A stretch of 36,932 bases of DNA from Corynebacterium provencense (GTDB lineage Bacteria; Actinomycetota; Actinomycetes; Mycobacteriales; Mycobacteriaceae). Below are positions 7,419 through 15,669 of this stretch, piece after piece. Numbering within the stretch: position 1 is the stretch's first letter; every line of letters starts with the position of its first letter. Below the pieces are notes generated by a model. It worked only from the letters and a program-made list of their open reading frames with translations, did not search any database and was not told the DNA's origin. Made by a program: the position numbers and the translations under genes. The stretch covers positions 1,303,950 through 1,340,881 of the forward strand of contig LT160592.1 in NCBI GenBank assembly GCA_900049755.1. The letters are read 5' to 3'.

Positions 7419-9935
7419 CTACCGCGCGGAGCCGTCAACAGTGGACTGCTGTGCCGGCGGGCTCCCCTGTGAGGTGGTGGCGGCGGTGGCGGAAGTGGTG
7501 GCGGTGCCGTCATCCTCTGCGGCGGTACCGGCGTCATAGCCTTCCACGTAGCCTTCCACGTAGCCTTCCTCGTAGCCTTCCTCGCCCGGCTTCGGCATGC
7601 GGCGCACATCCTTCGGCAGCAATTCGCCCGACACACCGGACGTCCCGCCGTTGTCGGCGACCGCCTTCTCCTGTGCGCTCTTCATCGCGGCGACCGCATC
7701 CGGGTCGAACATCTGACGCTCCAGCTCCGGGCCGAGCATCTGGGAGAAGACGTCAGTGAAATGCTGCCCGTCACGGTAGACCAGGACATTGCCGACGACC
7801 GCCGGGCACCGGCCGTCGCGGCACATCGAATCCGTCAGGTCAACCTCGGTCACATCGAGACCGTCCAACGCCACCAGCGCCGGATTCACCTCGGCCATAG
7901 CCAGGTTCAGGTCGGTCCCGCAGTCCTGGCCCGGGCCGTCACCGAGCAGTCCCTCCGCCACACACAGGCGTCCGTTCCCCTGCTCACCCGGGGCCTGCAT
8001 GTTCCACGGGGTGTCGCGGACGCCCCAGGTGTGGATCCCGGCGTCCGACAGCTTCCTCACCATGTCCACGTACTCCGTGGGCGTCTGGTCCGGGCCGTCG
8101 CCCTCGATGGTCGTCGGACGGGTGACCGTCATGAACACCCCGTCAGTCGGCGGATTGTCGAAAATGTACTGCTGGGCCCTGGCGTCCCACTCCGCACACT
8201 CCGGGTACTCGTCACCACCCAGCCGCGGCAGAGGCATACCCAGCACACACCCCATCTTGAGGATCGGGACAATGCGGATGTGCTGCGACTTCGCCACCAC
8301 GTCCAACGCCGGCAGGTAATGCTCCGAATGCGAACCACCTGCCAGATAGATCGTTCGACGCGAATTCACGTCACCGTAGACACACGGTTCCGAGGAATCG
8401 TTGAAATCGTGGGTCAGCACGATGTCCGTGTCACTGAACCGGGCGTAACACCCGTCATCCTGCGTCGGAGGCAGCATATGCTTCTCACTGCTCAGATCGG
8501 GACGCACCGGGACGTCGGAAGGAACCGGGGCGTCCTCCAGGAAGGCCCGCGGGCCCGGGTACTGCGCCGGGTCAAGGTCCTCGGCGTCCATCGCCGACAG
8601 GCGGGCATTCTCCCGGTACTCCATCACCGGCCCCGTGGACACCACCGCGGCACTGACCACCACCGCCGTACCCACCACAGCGACCGCAGGCCTGCTCCGC
8701 AACGCCTCCCGTGACGCCGGCCACCACGACCGCGTCGGCTTACGCGCCTCACGCAGCGGAGTCTCGATGTAGCGCTGGGTCAGCCACGCCAGTGCCAGGG
8801 ACAGGACGATGACCGCCACACCGACCGCGACGCCCCTCCGGGGGCCCAGGGTCGCGGTGATGCCCTGCACCCCGGCGGTGCGCGTCGGCCCCGTCACCGT
8901 GGAGAAATGGAACGTGGCCAGGACCAGCAACGGCCAGTGCCACAGGTACAGGCTGTAGGAGACCCGGCCCAGAAACTGGAAAGGGCGGGTCACCAGCACA
9001 GCAGAGACACCCACCAGTTCACCGGACCGGTCGGCACGGTCGGACCGGTCAGACCGGTCGGCGACAGGATTACCCGCCAGAATCACCAGCGTCGCACCCG
9101 TCAGGGGGATCAGGGTCAACGGGCCGGGGAACTGGGCCGCGCCGTCGAGGAACAGTCCCGTCGCAATGATGAGGACAACCCCCACGATCCCGGCGGGGAC
9201 ACGGAACCTCGCCACACCCGCAGGCAGTTCCCGGTTGACCAGCCAGATACCCAGCAGACCGCCGAGACCGATCTCCCAGAAACGACTCACCGGCGAGTAG
9301 TAGTTCCACCCCTGGTCGACACTGTGCAGGTACACCGCGTAGACGAAACTCGCCGCCGTCGCGACGACGAGCAGCAGATGAAGGACAGTCACCGCGCTCA
9401 CCGCACGCACCCCGGAACCGTCCCGACGCCACCTGCGGACAAGCCACGCGACAACGACGATGACCACCAGTGACGCCAGGTAGATCTGCAGCTGCGCAGA
9501 CATCGACCAGATGTGCTGGTACAGGCTCACGTCACGACCGACCGCGGCATAGTCCTGCCCCTGGGACGCCAGGTGGAAGTTCTGACGGTAGAGGAGGGAC
9601 GCCGCGGCGTCCTGCGCCGTCTGCACCCACCTCGGCCGGGAATACACCACCAGCCCCGCTACCATGGTCACCGTCACCACCGTGAGGAGAGCAGGATAGA
9701 GACGCCGCAACAGCCGCACCACCGACTGGACCAGAGTCTGCCCGGTGGGACTGAGGGCATTGCGGATCTGCGGCCCGAAGAAGAAGATGCCGCCGACGAG
9801 CAGGAAGACGTCCACGCCGGAAGACACCCGTCCCACGAAGACGTGGAAGATGACCACGAGAGCTATCGCCAACCCTCGAAGGCCATCGACGTCCCGACGG
9901 TAGGAGCGGGGAGCGGTCGAATTCATAACGCCCAT
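7419..9935 (-). CDS. Acyltransferase-3 (OafA type) with C-terminal SGNH domain, copy A
   Basis: This is a paralogue of the gene at 4732-7404 with the same architecture: RRDVDGLRGLAIALVVIFH at the N-terminus, multiple membrane helices to about residue 425, then an SGNH domain with GGSHSEH near 535 and YRDGQH near 720. Long stretches are the same in both, for example VDMVRKLSDAGIHTWG. This points to tandem duplication followed by divergence. Both share a PKDVRR(M/V)PKP motif after the SGNH domain. Here that motif leads into a short Glu/Gly/Tyr repeat (EEGYEEGYVEGYVEGYDAG) and an Ala/Thr-rich end. Two in-frame ATGs exist (9935 and 9926) and no strong ribosome site separates them. Likely role: O-acylation of a cell-wall glycan or glycolipid. 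Confidence 0.88.
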   Translation of the reverse strand: MGVMNSTAPRSYRRDVDGLRGLAIALVVIFHVFVGRVSSGVDVFLLVGGIFFFGPQIRNALSPTGQTLVQSVVRLLRRLYPALLTVVTVTMVAGLVVYSRPRWVQTAQDAAASLLYRQNFHLASQGQDYAAVGRDVSLYQHIWSMSAQLQIYLASLVVIVVVAWLVRRWRRDGSGVRAVSAVTVLHLLLVVATAASFVYAVYLHSVDQGWNYYSPVSRFWEIGLGGLLGIWLVNRELPAGVARFRVPAGIVGVVLIIATGLFLDGAAQFPGPLTLIPLTGATLVILAGNPVADRSDRSDRADRSGELVGVSAVLVTRPFQFLGRVSYSLYLWHWPLLVLATFHFSTVTGPTRTAGVQGITATLGPRRGVAVGVAVIVLSLALAWLTQRYIETPLREARKPTRSWWPASREALRSRPAVAVVGTAVVVSAAVVSTGPVMEYRENARLSAMDAEDLDPAQYPGPRAFLEDAPVPSDVPVRPDLSSEKHMLPPTQDDGCYARFSDTDIVLTHDFNDSSEPCVYGDVNSRRTIYLAGGSHSEHYLPALDVVAKSQHIRIVPILKMGCVLGMPLPRLGGDEYPECAEWDARAQQYIFDNPPTDGVFMTVTRPTTIEGDGPDQTPTEYVDMVRKLSDAGIHTWGVRDTPWNMQAPGEQGNGRLCVAEGLLGDGPGQDCGTDLNLAMAEVNPALVALDGLDVTEVDLTDSMCRDGRCPAVVGNVLVYRDGQHFTDVFSQMLGPELERQMFDPDAVAAMKSAQEKAVADNGGTSGVSGELLPKDVRRMPKPGEEGYEEGYVEGYVEGYDAGTAAEDDGTATTSATAATTSQGSPPAQQSTVDGSAR
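7539..7590 (-). repeat. 12-bp tandem repeat encoding EGY units
   Basis: Near-identical 12-bp units (GTAGCCTTCCAC or GTAGCCTTCCTC on the plus strand) are repeated about four times inside the 3' part of copy A, encoding the EEGY/VEGY tail. In-frame units of this kind can change number without breaking the gene. Confidence 0.6.
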
Positions 9936-10121
9936 ACACTACAGATGTGCGTGCCCGGACCGAAGTCAGATGACGAACACCGATGTCAGCGGGGCCGTGA
10001 CGGTCAGGGGTGATGCAGGGTGGCGCCGAAGTTGTGGCAGAGTGACCGCACGGTGGCTGCACGGTGGCTGCAGAGTGGTCACTGGTGGCGTCCCCCCTGC
10101 TTCTCTCTCCGGCCCACCGTC

Positions 10122-11327
10122 TCACCCCAGCGCCACCGCCACCCTCCGGCGCAGAGCGGCTACAGCCCTGACGTCCCGGAGATCCCCGGCCGTGACCCGC
10201 AGCACCCGGCCACCGTCACGCTGCAGGACCGCCAGGACCCTCGAATCATGGTCACGCTGCGCCCGGCGCAGATGGTGCACACCGTCATAGAACAGGTGCA
10301 GACCCCTGTCCTCCCACGCGAGATCGGAGGTGGTCAGCAGGGTACCGTCGTCGCGGAAAACCGGGACCTGGCTGTGCAGTCCCGGGGCCAGATCCCCCAC
10401 CGCCAGTCGCAGCACCGTCTCCGGAGGCGACTCCGCCCCGACATCCGTGTAGCCCAGGACACGGGCCGCGTCCGTGGCATCCACCCCTCCCGGCAGCCCG
10501 AGCGCTGCCGGACTGCCCACCACCGTCGCCCCCAGAGCCTGATGGAAAGCATCACTGACCTGCACGCACCTCAGAAACTCCCGGGTGAATCCCGGACGCA
10601 CCGTCGACAGGTCAGGCACCTGCCAGCAGCGGTCACGGGTGGCGTCCGGCACCGACACCCTGCGCAGCATCCGCGACAGGGTGGTCCGGGGATCCGTACG
10701 CAGCAGGTCCGGACGGTCGTCGAGCACCGGCGACGCAGCCGCGCGGTGACGCTCGATGTACCTGGTGGGGTACAGGATCACGTGCGGTGGGCATGCCGAC
10801 CGGCGGGTGCCTTTCGGCGTAAGGAACTCGAGCTGCTCACCATCGACGAAGTACCTCATGCCGTAGAACACCGCAGCCGCGAAAGAGGTCGCGATGCGAC
10901 GCGGATGCCGGATGAGGTGAGCCAGCACCAAGGTCGCCGGGTGGATCCGACGCCCGTACACGGTAGAAGATGACGTCTCAGGGAACTGCTGTTCATCGCG
11001 GATGAACATGCCGTAGTCGACGCTCACCCACCGGTCCCGGAGGGTCGCCCTGGACACTCCGAGACGCGTGAGTTCGGCACGGGTGAAGGGCCGGCAGTCG
11101 GGAACGGGAGAAGGAAAGTTGGACCGGCGCCAGGGGATCCTCCTGATGTACCAGTCCGTCGGTGTGCACTCGCGGTGAAGCGGGAGGAGAGCACCGGGAG
11201 TGACCGGGCCCGGTGACTGTGGTGGCTGTAGTGGCTGTGGTGACTGTGGTGGCTGTGGTGGCGTGCTGTGTGCAGTGCGTTCGCGGAACCCCTGCCGCGA
11301 TTCTCCCCCGGAGTTCATGGACGCCAA
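10122..11327 (-). CDS. DUF559/AbiEi-like protein with PD-(D/E)XK-type C-terminus
   Basis: The central part (FTRAELTRLGVSRATLRDRW, then HPATLVLAHLIRHP) resembles actinobacterial AbiEi-like antitoxin/DNA-binding proteins. The C-terminal 100 residues have the DUF559/Vsr-like arrangement: SPPETVLRLAVGDL (Glu), then TSDLAWEDRGLHLFYDGVHH (Asp, then the YDGxxH motif), and a final VLRVTAGDLR strand. Proteins of this shape are common and mostly uncharacterised in Actinobacteria. Many occur without a partner toxin, and no toxin gene is adjacent here. The first 60 residues are low complexity (PPQPPQSPQPLQPPQSPGP) and derive from a TGTGGTGGC-like repeat, so the true start is uncertain. No later ATG fits the domain boundary. 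Confidence 0.65.
   Translation of the reverse strand: MASMNSGGESRQGFRERTAHSTPPQPPQSPQPLQPPQSPGPVTPGALLPLHRECTPTDWYIRRIPWRRSNFPSPVPDCRPFTRAELTRLGVSRATLRDRWVSVDYGMFIRDEQQFPETSSSTVYGRRIHPATLVLAHLIRHPRRIATSFAAAVFYGMRYFVDGEQLEFLTPKGTRRSACPPHVILYPTRYIERHRAAASPVLDDRPDLLRTDPRTTLSRMLRRVSVPDATRDRCWQVPDLSTVRPGFTREFLRCVQVSDAFHQALGATVVGSPAALGLPGGVDATDAARVLGYTDVGAESPPETVLRLAVGDLAPGLHSQVPVFRDDGTLLTTSDLAWEDRGLHLFYDGVHHLRRAQRDHDSRVLAVLQRDGGRVLRVTAGDLRDVRAVAALRRRVAVALG
11208..11265. repeat. CTGTGGTGG-like simple repeat
   Basis: A degenerate 9-bp tandem repeat (variants of GGCTGTGGT / GACTGTGGT) covers about 55 bp near the 5' end of the minus-strand gene, where it would encode the Pro/Gln-rich N-terminus. Its coding status depends on the uncertain start. 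Confidence 0.5.
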
Positions 11328-11717
11328 GTCAACTGCACTCCCGACGTCCTGTCACACCCTGTGTCCACAGGCTCGCCGACCCTGCGCCCACCTTGTGGAC
11401 GCTCTGTGGATTCCCTACAGAAAAACCTCAGTCAGGTCTCTTCAGATACTCTTCGGACGTTCATGCCGTTCCCGCGGACTCTCTACGCGCACTGCAGGTA
11501 TGCAGGGGATCTGACAACGTGGCGTCCGCAGGTTGTGTCAGAAGTCCGCGGGTTGTGTCGCTTCTCGCCCAGAACCGACACAACCCGCGGACTCAGAGCA
11601 CAACCCGCGGACGCCACGCCCGAAACACGCCACGCCACGCCAGAAACACGCCACGCCCGAACCACGCCACGCCACATCACTGCATCACACGGCACCGAAC
11701 CTTCACCGAACGGCAGG
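11328..11717. other. 390-bp intergenic region carrying a nested inverted repeat
   Basis: There is no convincing gene. Short open frames here lack ribosome sites and family resemblance. The first half (11328-11500) is ordinary intergenic sequence with one isolated CCCGCGGAC at 11471. The second half holds the palindromic element at 11518-11618 and a degenerate ACGCC-rich tandem repeat from about 11611 to 11675. Confidence 0.6.
11518..11618. repeat. Nested inverted-repeat element (REP/BIME-like)
   Basis: The inner arms GTCCGCGGGTTGTGTCG (11544-11560) and their exact reverse complement (11576-11592) are perfect over 17 bp around a 15-base loop. The outer arms at 11518-11537 and 11599-11618 pair over 20 bp with one mismatch. 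The unit GTCCGCGGGTTGTG is thus present four times, two in each orientation. No T-tract follows, so a plain intrinsic terminator is unlikely. The layout resembles bacterial interspersed palindromic elements. Confidence 0.75.
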
Positions 11718-12674
11718 TCAGAAGTTGGCGGACACCGCATCCAGGGCTTCGACCTCGTCATCGTCAAGGACGAGCGATGCCCCGGCGAGCAGCGGACCGA
11801 CCTGCTCCACCGTCCGGGCAGAGGCGATCGGAGCCGTGACACCCTTCGCCCGCAGCCAGGCGAGGGCGATCGTCGCGGGCTCCTGCCCGCGACCCTCAGC
11901 CACGCTGAGGAGAGTCGAGACAACGGCGAAGGGGTCAGCCCCACCTGCCAGGTATCCGGAGACCATTCCCTCACGAGACGTTCCGGCGATGTCCCCGGCA
12001 GAACGGTACTTGCCCGTGAGCAGGCCGGACGCCAGTGAGAAGTAGGAGAACACGGCGACGTCATGCCCGGCAGCAGCCTGCTCGGTGACCACAGGTGCGT
12101 AGTCCTTCTCATAACCGGACCTGGCCAGCAGACTGTACTGGGGCTGGATCGCGACCGGGGCGGCGGGCGAACCTGCGGCGATGCGGAAGAACTCGCGCAT
12201 CCGGTCCGGCGTGTAGTTCGACAGCCCGATGTGCTTCACCCTGCCGGATTCGACCAGCGCAGCGGCGGTGGCGACCTGGTCTTCGACAGACACGGATTCG
12301 TCGTCGTAGTGGTAGTAGTACAGGTCCACGACGTCGGTCTGGAGCCGCTTCAGGGAGTCGTCGAGGTTCCGGTCGACCACGCCGCGCTCCAGACCCGGCG
12401 CCGACTGGATCGCGCCGACCTTGGTGGCGAGCACCACGTCAGAGCGCTTTCCGGACGCCGCGAACCACTGCCCGAGCACCCTTTCCGACTCCCCGCCGGA
12501 CAGTCCCTCACCCCACTGGGAGTACATGTCGGCAGTGTCGATGAGCGATCCACCGCCGGATACGAAAGCATCCAGGACAGCTTGAGATTCCTCGGCGTCC
12601 GAGGTCCAGCCGAAGGTATTGCCGCCGAGAACGACGGGCAGGGCGTCTGAGAACAGGGAGGTGGTGTCAGTCAT
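11718..12674 (-). CDS. Aldo/keto reductase
   Basis: This is an NADPH-dependent oxidoreductase of the AKR superfamily (TIM barrel, cytosolic) that reduces aldehydes or ketones; the substrate cannot be read from sequence. The catalytic tetrad is present: D46 and Y51 (DTADMY), K85 (ATKVG) and H122 (YYYHYDD). The HIGLSNYTPDRM strand and the C-terminal cofactor segment (APIASARTVEQV) are also intact. At 318 residues it has the normal length for the YajO/Tas-like group. The ATG is at 12672-12674. It is a single-gene unit, with the palindromic element in its downstream flank. Confidence 0.9.
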   Translation of the reverse strand: MTDTTSLFSDALPVVLGGNTFGWTSDAEESQAVLDAFVSGGGSLIDTADMYSQWGEGLSGGESERVLGQWFAASGKRSDVVLATKVGAIQSAPGLERGVVDRNLDDSLKRLQTDVVDLYYYHYDDESVSVEDQVATAAALVESGRVKHIGLSNYTPDRMREFFRIAAGSPAAPVAIQPQYSLLARSGYEKDYAPVVTEQAAAGHDVAVFSYFSLASGLLTGKYRSAGDIAGTSREGMVSGYLAGGADPFAVVSTLLSVAEGRGQEPATIALAWLRAKGVTAPIASARTVEQVGPLLAGASLVLDDDEVEALDAVSANF

Positions 12675-12796
12675 GGCCCCAGGCTACGCCGGTGACCCGG
12701 AGTGCTTCAGAACTTCGCTGTACTCCGACCGACTCCGACCGGCCCCTCCGACCGGGCCCCGGGCCCGGCACCGCATCGACAACCCCTCACGCGCCC

Positions 12797-13207
12797 TCAC
12801 GCGTCGATGAGAAGCCACTCTCCGATGGACATGAACAACACGACAGGGAACAGTGCCACGAGAACACCTGCAAGAAACAGTTTCCATATGTCTCGGAACC
12901 TCCCCACCGCAGGGCTCCGCACCGCCCAGGCAACCCAGGCCACGACATAGCCGACGAGCGGGACCGAACACAGGAGTAGCAGCAGCATTCCTTCACCCGT
13001 CAGCGGATTCCTTGATACCTTGACGTCTCGCCGATCAACCATACCAAAAACGCCCTCAAGAAAAATGCGATAGCGGTCACTCAATAGATCAGATGCCCAC
13101 CAGCCAATTGCCAGTCCGGTGCCGACAAGGACAACCGCCAAAACTGTCCACAGTGAGACCCGTGCATCGCGACGCCTGTCCGGGTCATCAAGATTGCAGA
13201 ACCTCAC
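12797..13207 (-). CDS. Small membrane protein, unknown function
   Basis: A 136-residue protein with three predicted transmembrane segments (about 18-40, 73-97 and 108-131) and a charged N-terminus (DDPDRRRDAR). No family is recognised. It starts 5 nt after the stop of the upstream gene on the same strand, so the two are almost certainly cotranscribed. A soluble protein followed by a small membrane protein could be an effector/immunity or sensor pair, but nothing in the sequence proves this. Confidence 0.65.
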   Translation of the reverse strand: MRFCNLDDPDRRRDARVSLWTVLAVVLVGTGLAIGWWASDLLSDRYRIFLEGVFGMVDRRDVKVSRNPLTGEGMLLLLLCSVPLVGYVVAWVAWAVRSPAVGRFRDIWKLFLAGVLVALFPVVLFMSIGEWLLIDA

Positions 13208-13212
13208 CGTCC

Positions 13213-14094
13213 CTAGACTGCCCTAAAACCGGTCACAGGGGCACTCTCTCCCTGGACCTCAAATGGTTTAGCAATTCCAAGTCTCATACCCTCGTACGCA
13301 ACATTCACCATGTTCTCCTGCCACGCCCCCCACCGAGTATCGTGGTAGGCAAAATCATAGTGATCGAAGTAATAGACAACCTGCTCAAACTGAACATAGG
13401 TGACGCCATTGGGGTACGGCCGTGCAATAACCGTTGTCAATGTCGAAGAACTATGACGCCCAAGAGAATGCACATAGTCGCCACTGATCCCGGCAGTCAA
13501 TCTCCATCTGGAAGAGTACGTATATTTCAGCGATGCCCCCCGACCCTTCGCAATCTGCACCGCTCGATTTATCGCATATTCCCTGTCCATGAGAACCAGT
13601 GGCCCCGGTGGATCCACGAATTCTCCGAGGCCACCCCTGCCGTAGTCCGTATTCATCTCTACCATCCACTGGTCAACAACTGCACTCGATAACACGAAGA
13701 GTTCGCCAGTATTGCCGTAATAATGATCCCACAAGCCGACAGCATTGTATTCATGCAGTCCGCGCTCCAAGAACTGAATGCCAGCTGCTGCCGCTAGGAA
13801 ATTTGCCTCCTTGACGTTGTTTCCTTCTCCGGAACGGACTCCGTATTCAGAAAGGTCCGGCGGCCAGTACGCTGGATGGATTCCGTTGTCGTAAGTCCGA
13901 ATCTGCAGATCTTCCCAGTCGAGAACTTCAACTGCTTCTCCGGAGTGATCCTGCCCATCAGCCGCCCGCAGACCCCTCACCAGACCACCGTCACCAGAGG
14001 ACAATTGCCCGTCGGCGACCAGTTCGACCTTTCCACGCAACAGGACCGGTACATTCCAGCCGTCCAACGGTTCCCACTCATCACGCGCAGCCAT
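13213..14094 (-). CDS. Hypothetical protein in a lower-GC cassette
   Basis: A 293-residue soluble protein with no family I recognise. It is unusually rich in aromatic residues in its second half (for example VVYYFDHYDFAYHDTRWGAW) and carries Gly/Asn loops (YYGNTGE, DYGRGGLGEF). There is no signal peptide. The start is well supported: AGGAG lies about 9 nt upstream of ATG. Base composition from about 13200 to 14150 is visibly lower in GC, with many A/T-ending codons, unlike the flanking genes. This suggests acquisition from elsewhere. The next gene, 5 nt downstream, encodes a three-helix membrane protein. A secreted or polymorphic-toxin origin is possible but unsupported. Confidence 0.65.
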   Translation of the reverse strand: MAARDEWEPLDGWNVPVLLRGKVELVADGQLSSGDGGLVRGLRAADGQDHSGEAVEVLDWEDLQIRTYDNGIHPAYWPPDLSEYGVRSGEGNNVKEANFLAAAAGIQFLERGLHEYNAVGLWDHYYGNTGELFVLSSAVVDQWMVEMNTDYGRGGLGEFVDPPGPLVLMDREYAINRAVQIAKGRGASLKYTYSSRWRLTAGISGDYVHSLGRHSSSTLTTVIARPYPNGVTYVQFEQVVYYFDHYDFAYHDTRWGAWQENMVNVAYEGMRLGIAKPFEVQGESAPVTGFRAV

Positions 14095-14121
14095 CCAGCC
14101 ACTCCTGTCACCCTCGAAAAG

Positions 14122-14146
14122 GCTTGTTTACCTAACCTTACATACC
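14122..14146 (-). promoter_or_regulatory. AT-rich promoter region with a possible DtxR half-site
   Basis: Upstream of the 293-aa gene, the minus strand reads AAGGTTAGGTAAAC. On the plus strand CTAACCTTA matches 8 of 9 bases of one half of the DtxR consensus, and the other half is poor. At best a weak site. Confidence 0.2.
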
Positions 14147-14179
14147 CGTCATGTGAGGGGCAACGACGTGAAACTACGA

Positions 14180-14225
14180 GCGGGGAGAAGTCATTCCCCC
14201 ACCCAGGTACATGACTTCTCCCCGC
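14180..14225. terminator. Perfect 14-bp hairpin, probable terminator
   Basis: GCGGGGAGAAGTCA at 14180-14193 is the exact reverse complement of 14212-14225, with an 18-base loop. It lies 28 bp beyond the stop of the operon-end gene at 14254. No T-run follows, which is common for actinobacterial terminators. A protein-binding dyad is the alternative. Confidence 0.5.
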
Positions 14226-14253
14226 AGTCGTTCCGGCCGGACTGCACCGACTA

Positions 14254-15669
14254 TCAGCGGAACCGCTTCGGCAGTTCCGGCTCGCCCAGGGACAGCATCA
14301 GACGGTTCGCCCAGTTGAAGAAGGACGCCGCGTTGATGACGTCGATGATCTCGGCGTCCTCCAGTCCGGCGTCCCGCAGGGAGGCGACGTGGGAGGTGCC
14401 GAAGCGCACCGGGAAGGCGGCCAGTGCGACCGAGGCGTCCCGGACCGCATTCCACAGGTCCGAGCCCAGGTCGGCGGTCACCCCCTCGTCGCAGAGGCGT
14501 TGGACGGCGTCCGCTTTCGCACGGGCGTCACCGTCGGAGGCGGATTCTGCGATGGTCCGTCCGGTGTGCACTGACGCGCAGTACACGCAGCCGTTGAAGC
14601 GGCTCGTCACCGCGGCGGAGAGTTCACGTTCAGCTCGCCCGACTCCGTCGGTGACGTTGAAGAAGATGTCCCGGTCGGTCAGTGTGCGCGCCTCGAGGGA
14701 GTCAGGGTCGCGGGCGAGCAGCCGGAAGTAGGCGGACTTCGCGCGCAGCGGGTCGACGAGAGCCTCTTTCTGCCTGTCGGTGAGGTCGGCCTCCTCCACC
14801 GGCGGGACCCACGGCACCCAGCCGAGTGAGTGGGTGACGAACCTTGCGGGTCGCACCAGGTCAGGGTAAGTGATGACCTCGAAACCGGCGTCAACCCCGG
14901 TCCCCGGCGCGGGGTCGGCGTGCAGCGGGCGGTGGGGGGTGTCCGCCTGGCGTGCGCCGACTGTCATGCCCGGCTGCCGGATGTCACCCTGGGGGACGAA
15001 CTTTGTGGCGAGGACGCCGAGACCGTGTGCGGTGCGGATCTGGAAGGTGAGGAAGGACACGAGCTGGGCGAGGCGCACGACCTCGGTCGGGGACCATCCC
15101 ACCGCCGCGAGCGGTCTGAGGCGTTCCGCCCGGGAGTCGCGCGGGTGCAGGACGAGCACATGACTGAACTCGAGTGCCGCGGACAGTCGTGGGCCGAAGG
15201 TGTCCCGCTGGCGGTCGAGGAGGCGGAACTCGGGGCCGGGGGCCGATTCGGCGGCGAGATCCGGTTCACGGTACACGCCGTAGGGTGCGGTGACCCCTGA
15301 ACCGTGGACGTGAGCGCGTGCATCGGAGACGACGGCTGCCAGGGTGGTGAGGAACTCGTCGGCCTGTTCCGGGGTGGCGTCCCCGTCCAGTTCGTCGACG
15401 AGAAGGTCGGTGTAGAAGCTCGCGGCCCGGGCGCCGGCGGTGGCACCTCCGTGCAGACCTGAGACGAATGCTGCCACGGCATATCGTTCGGCGAGGGTGA
15501 AGTCTCCCGGGGTCTCCGGTTCGAACAGGGCGTGGAACGACTGCTGTGCATTGTCGCGGGCCTGGGCACGGTTGTGGCGGAGGCGGGCGACCTGCCCGGA
15601 GATCTCCGAGTCCGGGTCGAGGCCGGCCAGGAAGTCGATGATGTCCGCGGAGGCGGTGGTTTCGGTCAT
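14254..15669 (-). CDS. Fused alkylhydroperoxidase/CMD-domain protein (Avi_7169/Avi_7170-like)
   Basis: A 471-residue protein with two AhpD-like (carboxymuconolactone decarboxylase-type) halves. The N-terminal half has the helical segment FTLAERYAVAAFVSGLHGG without a CxxC. The C-terminal half carries the redox motif GCVYCASVH with C361 and C364. In other bacteria the two parts are usually separate neighbouring genes, the Avi_7170-type CMD protein and the Avi_7169-type peroxidase-domain protein. They occur next to peptide-type ABC importers of the KPN_01854 family. Here they are one chain. The start overlaps the ATPase stop (ATGA, 15666-15669), so it is translationally coupled as the last gene of the importer operon. 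Probable role: oxidative step or detoxification linked to the imported compound. The substrate is unknown. Confidence 0.78.
   Translation of the reverse strand: MTETTASADIIDFLAGLDPDSEISGQVARLRHNRAQARDNAQQSFHALFEPETPGDFTLAERYAVAAFVSGLHGGATAGARAASFYTDLLVDELDGDATPEQADEFLTTLAAVVSDARAHVHGSGVTAPYGVYREPDLAAESAPGPEFRLLDRQRDTFGPRLSAALEFSHVLVLHPRDSRAERLRPLAAVGWSPTEVVRLAQLVSFLTFQIRTAHGLGVLATKFVPQGDIRQPGMTVGARQADTPHRPLHADPAPGTGVDAGFEVITYPDLVRPARFVTHSLGWVPWVPPVEEADLTDRQKEALVDPLRAKSAYFRLLARDPDSLEARTLTDRDIFFNVTDGVGRAERELSAAVTSRFNGCVYCASVHTGRTIAESASDGDARAKADAVQRLCDEGVTADLGSDLWNAVRDASVALAAFPVRFGTSHVASLRDAGLEDAEIIDVINAASFFNWANRLMLSLGEPELPKRFR

Noticed and set aside
11521..11675. CRISPR-like array
   Set aside because: The repeats are in opposite orientations with short unequal gaps, and the tandem part is a 5-bp-based simple repeat without spacers of constant length. 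No cas gene is present.
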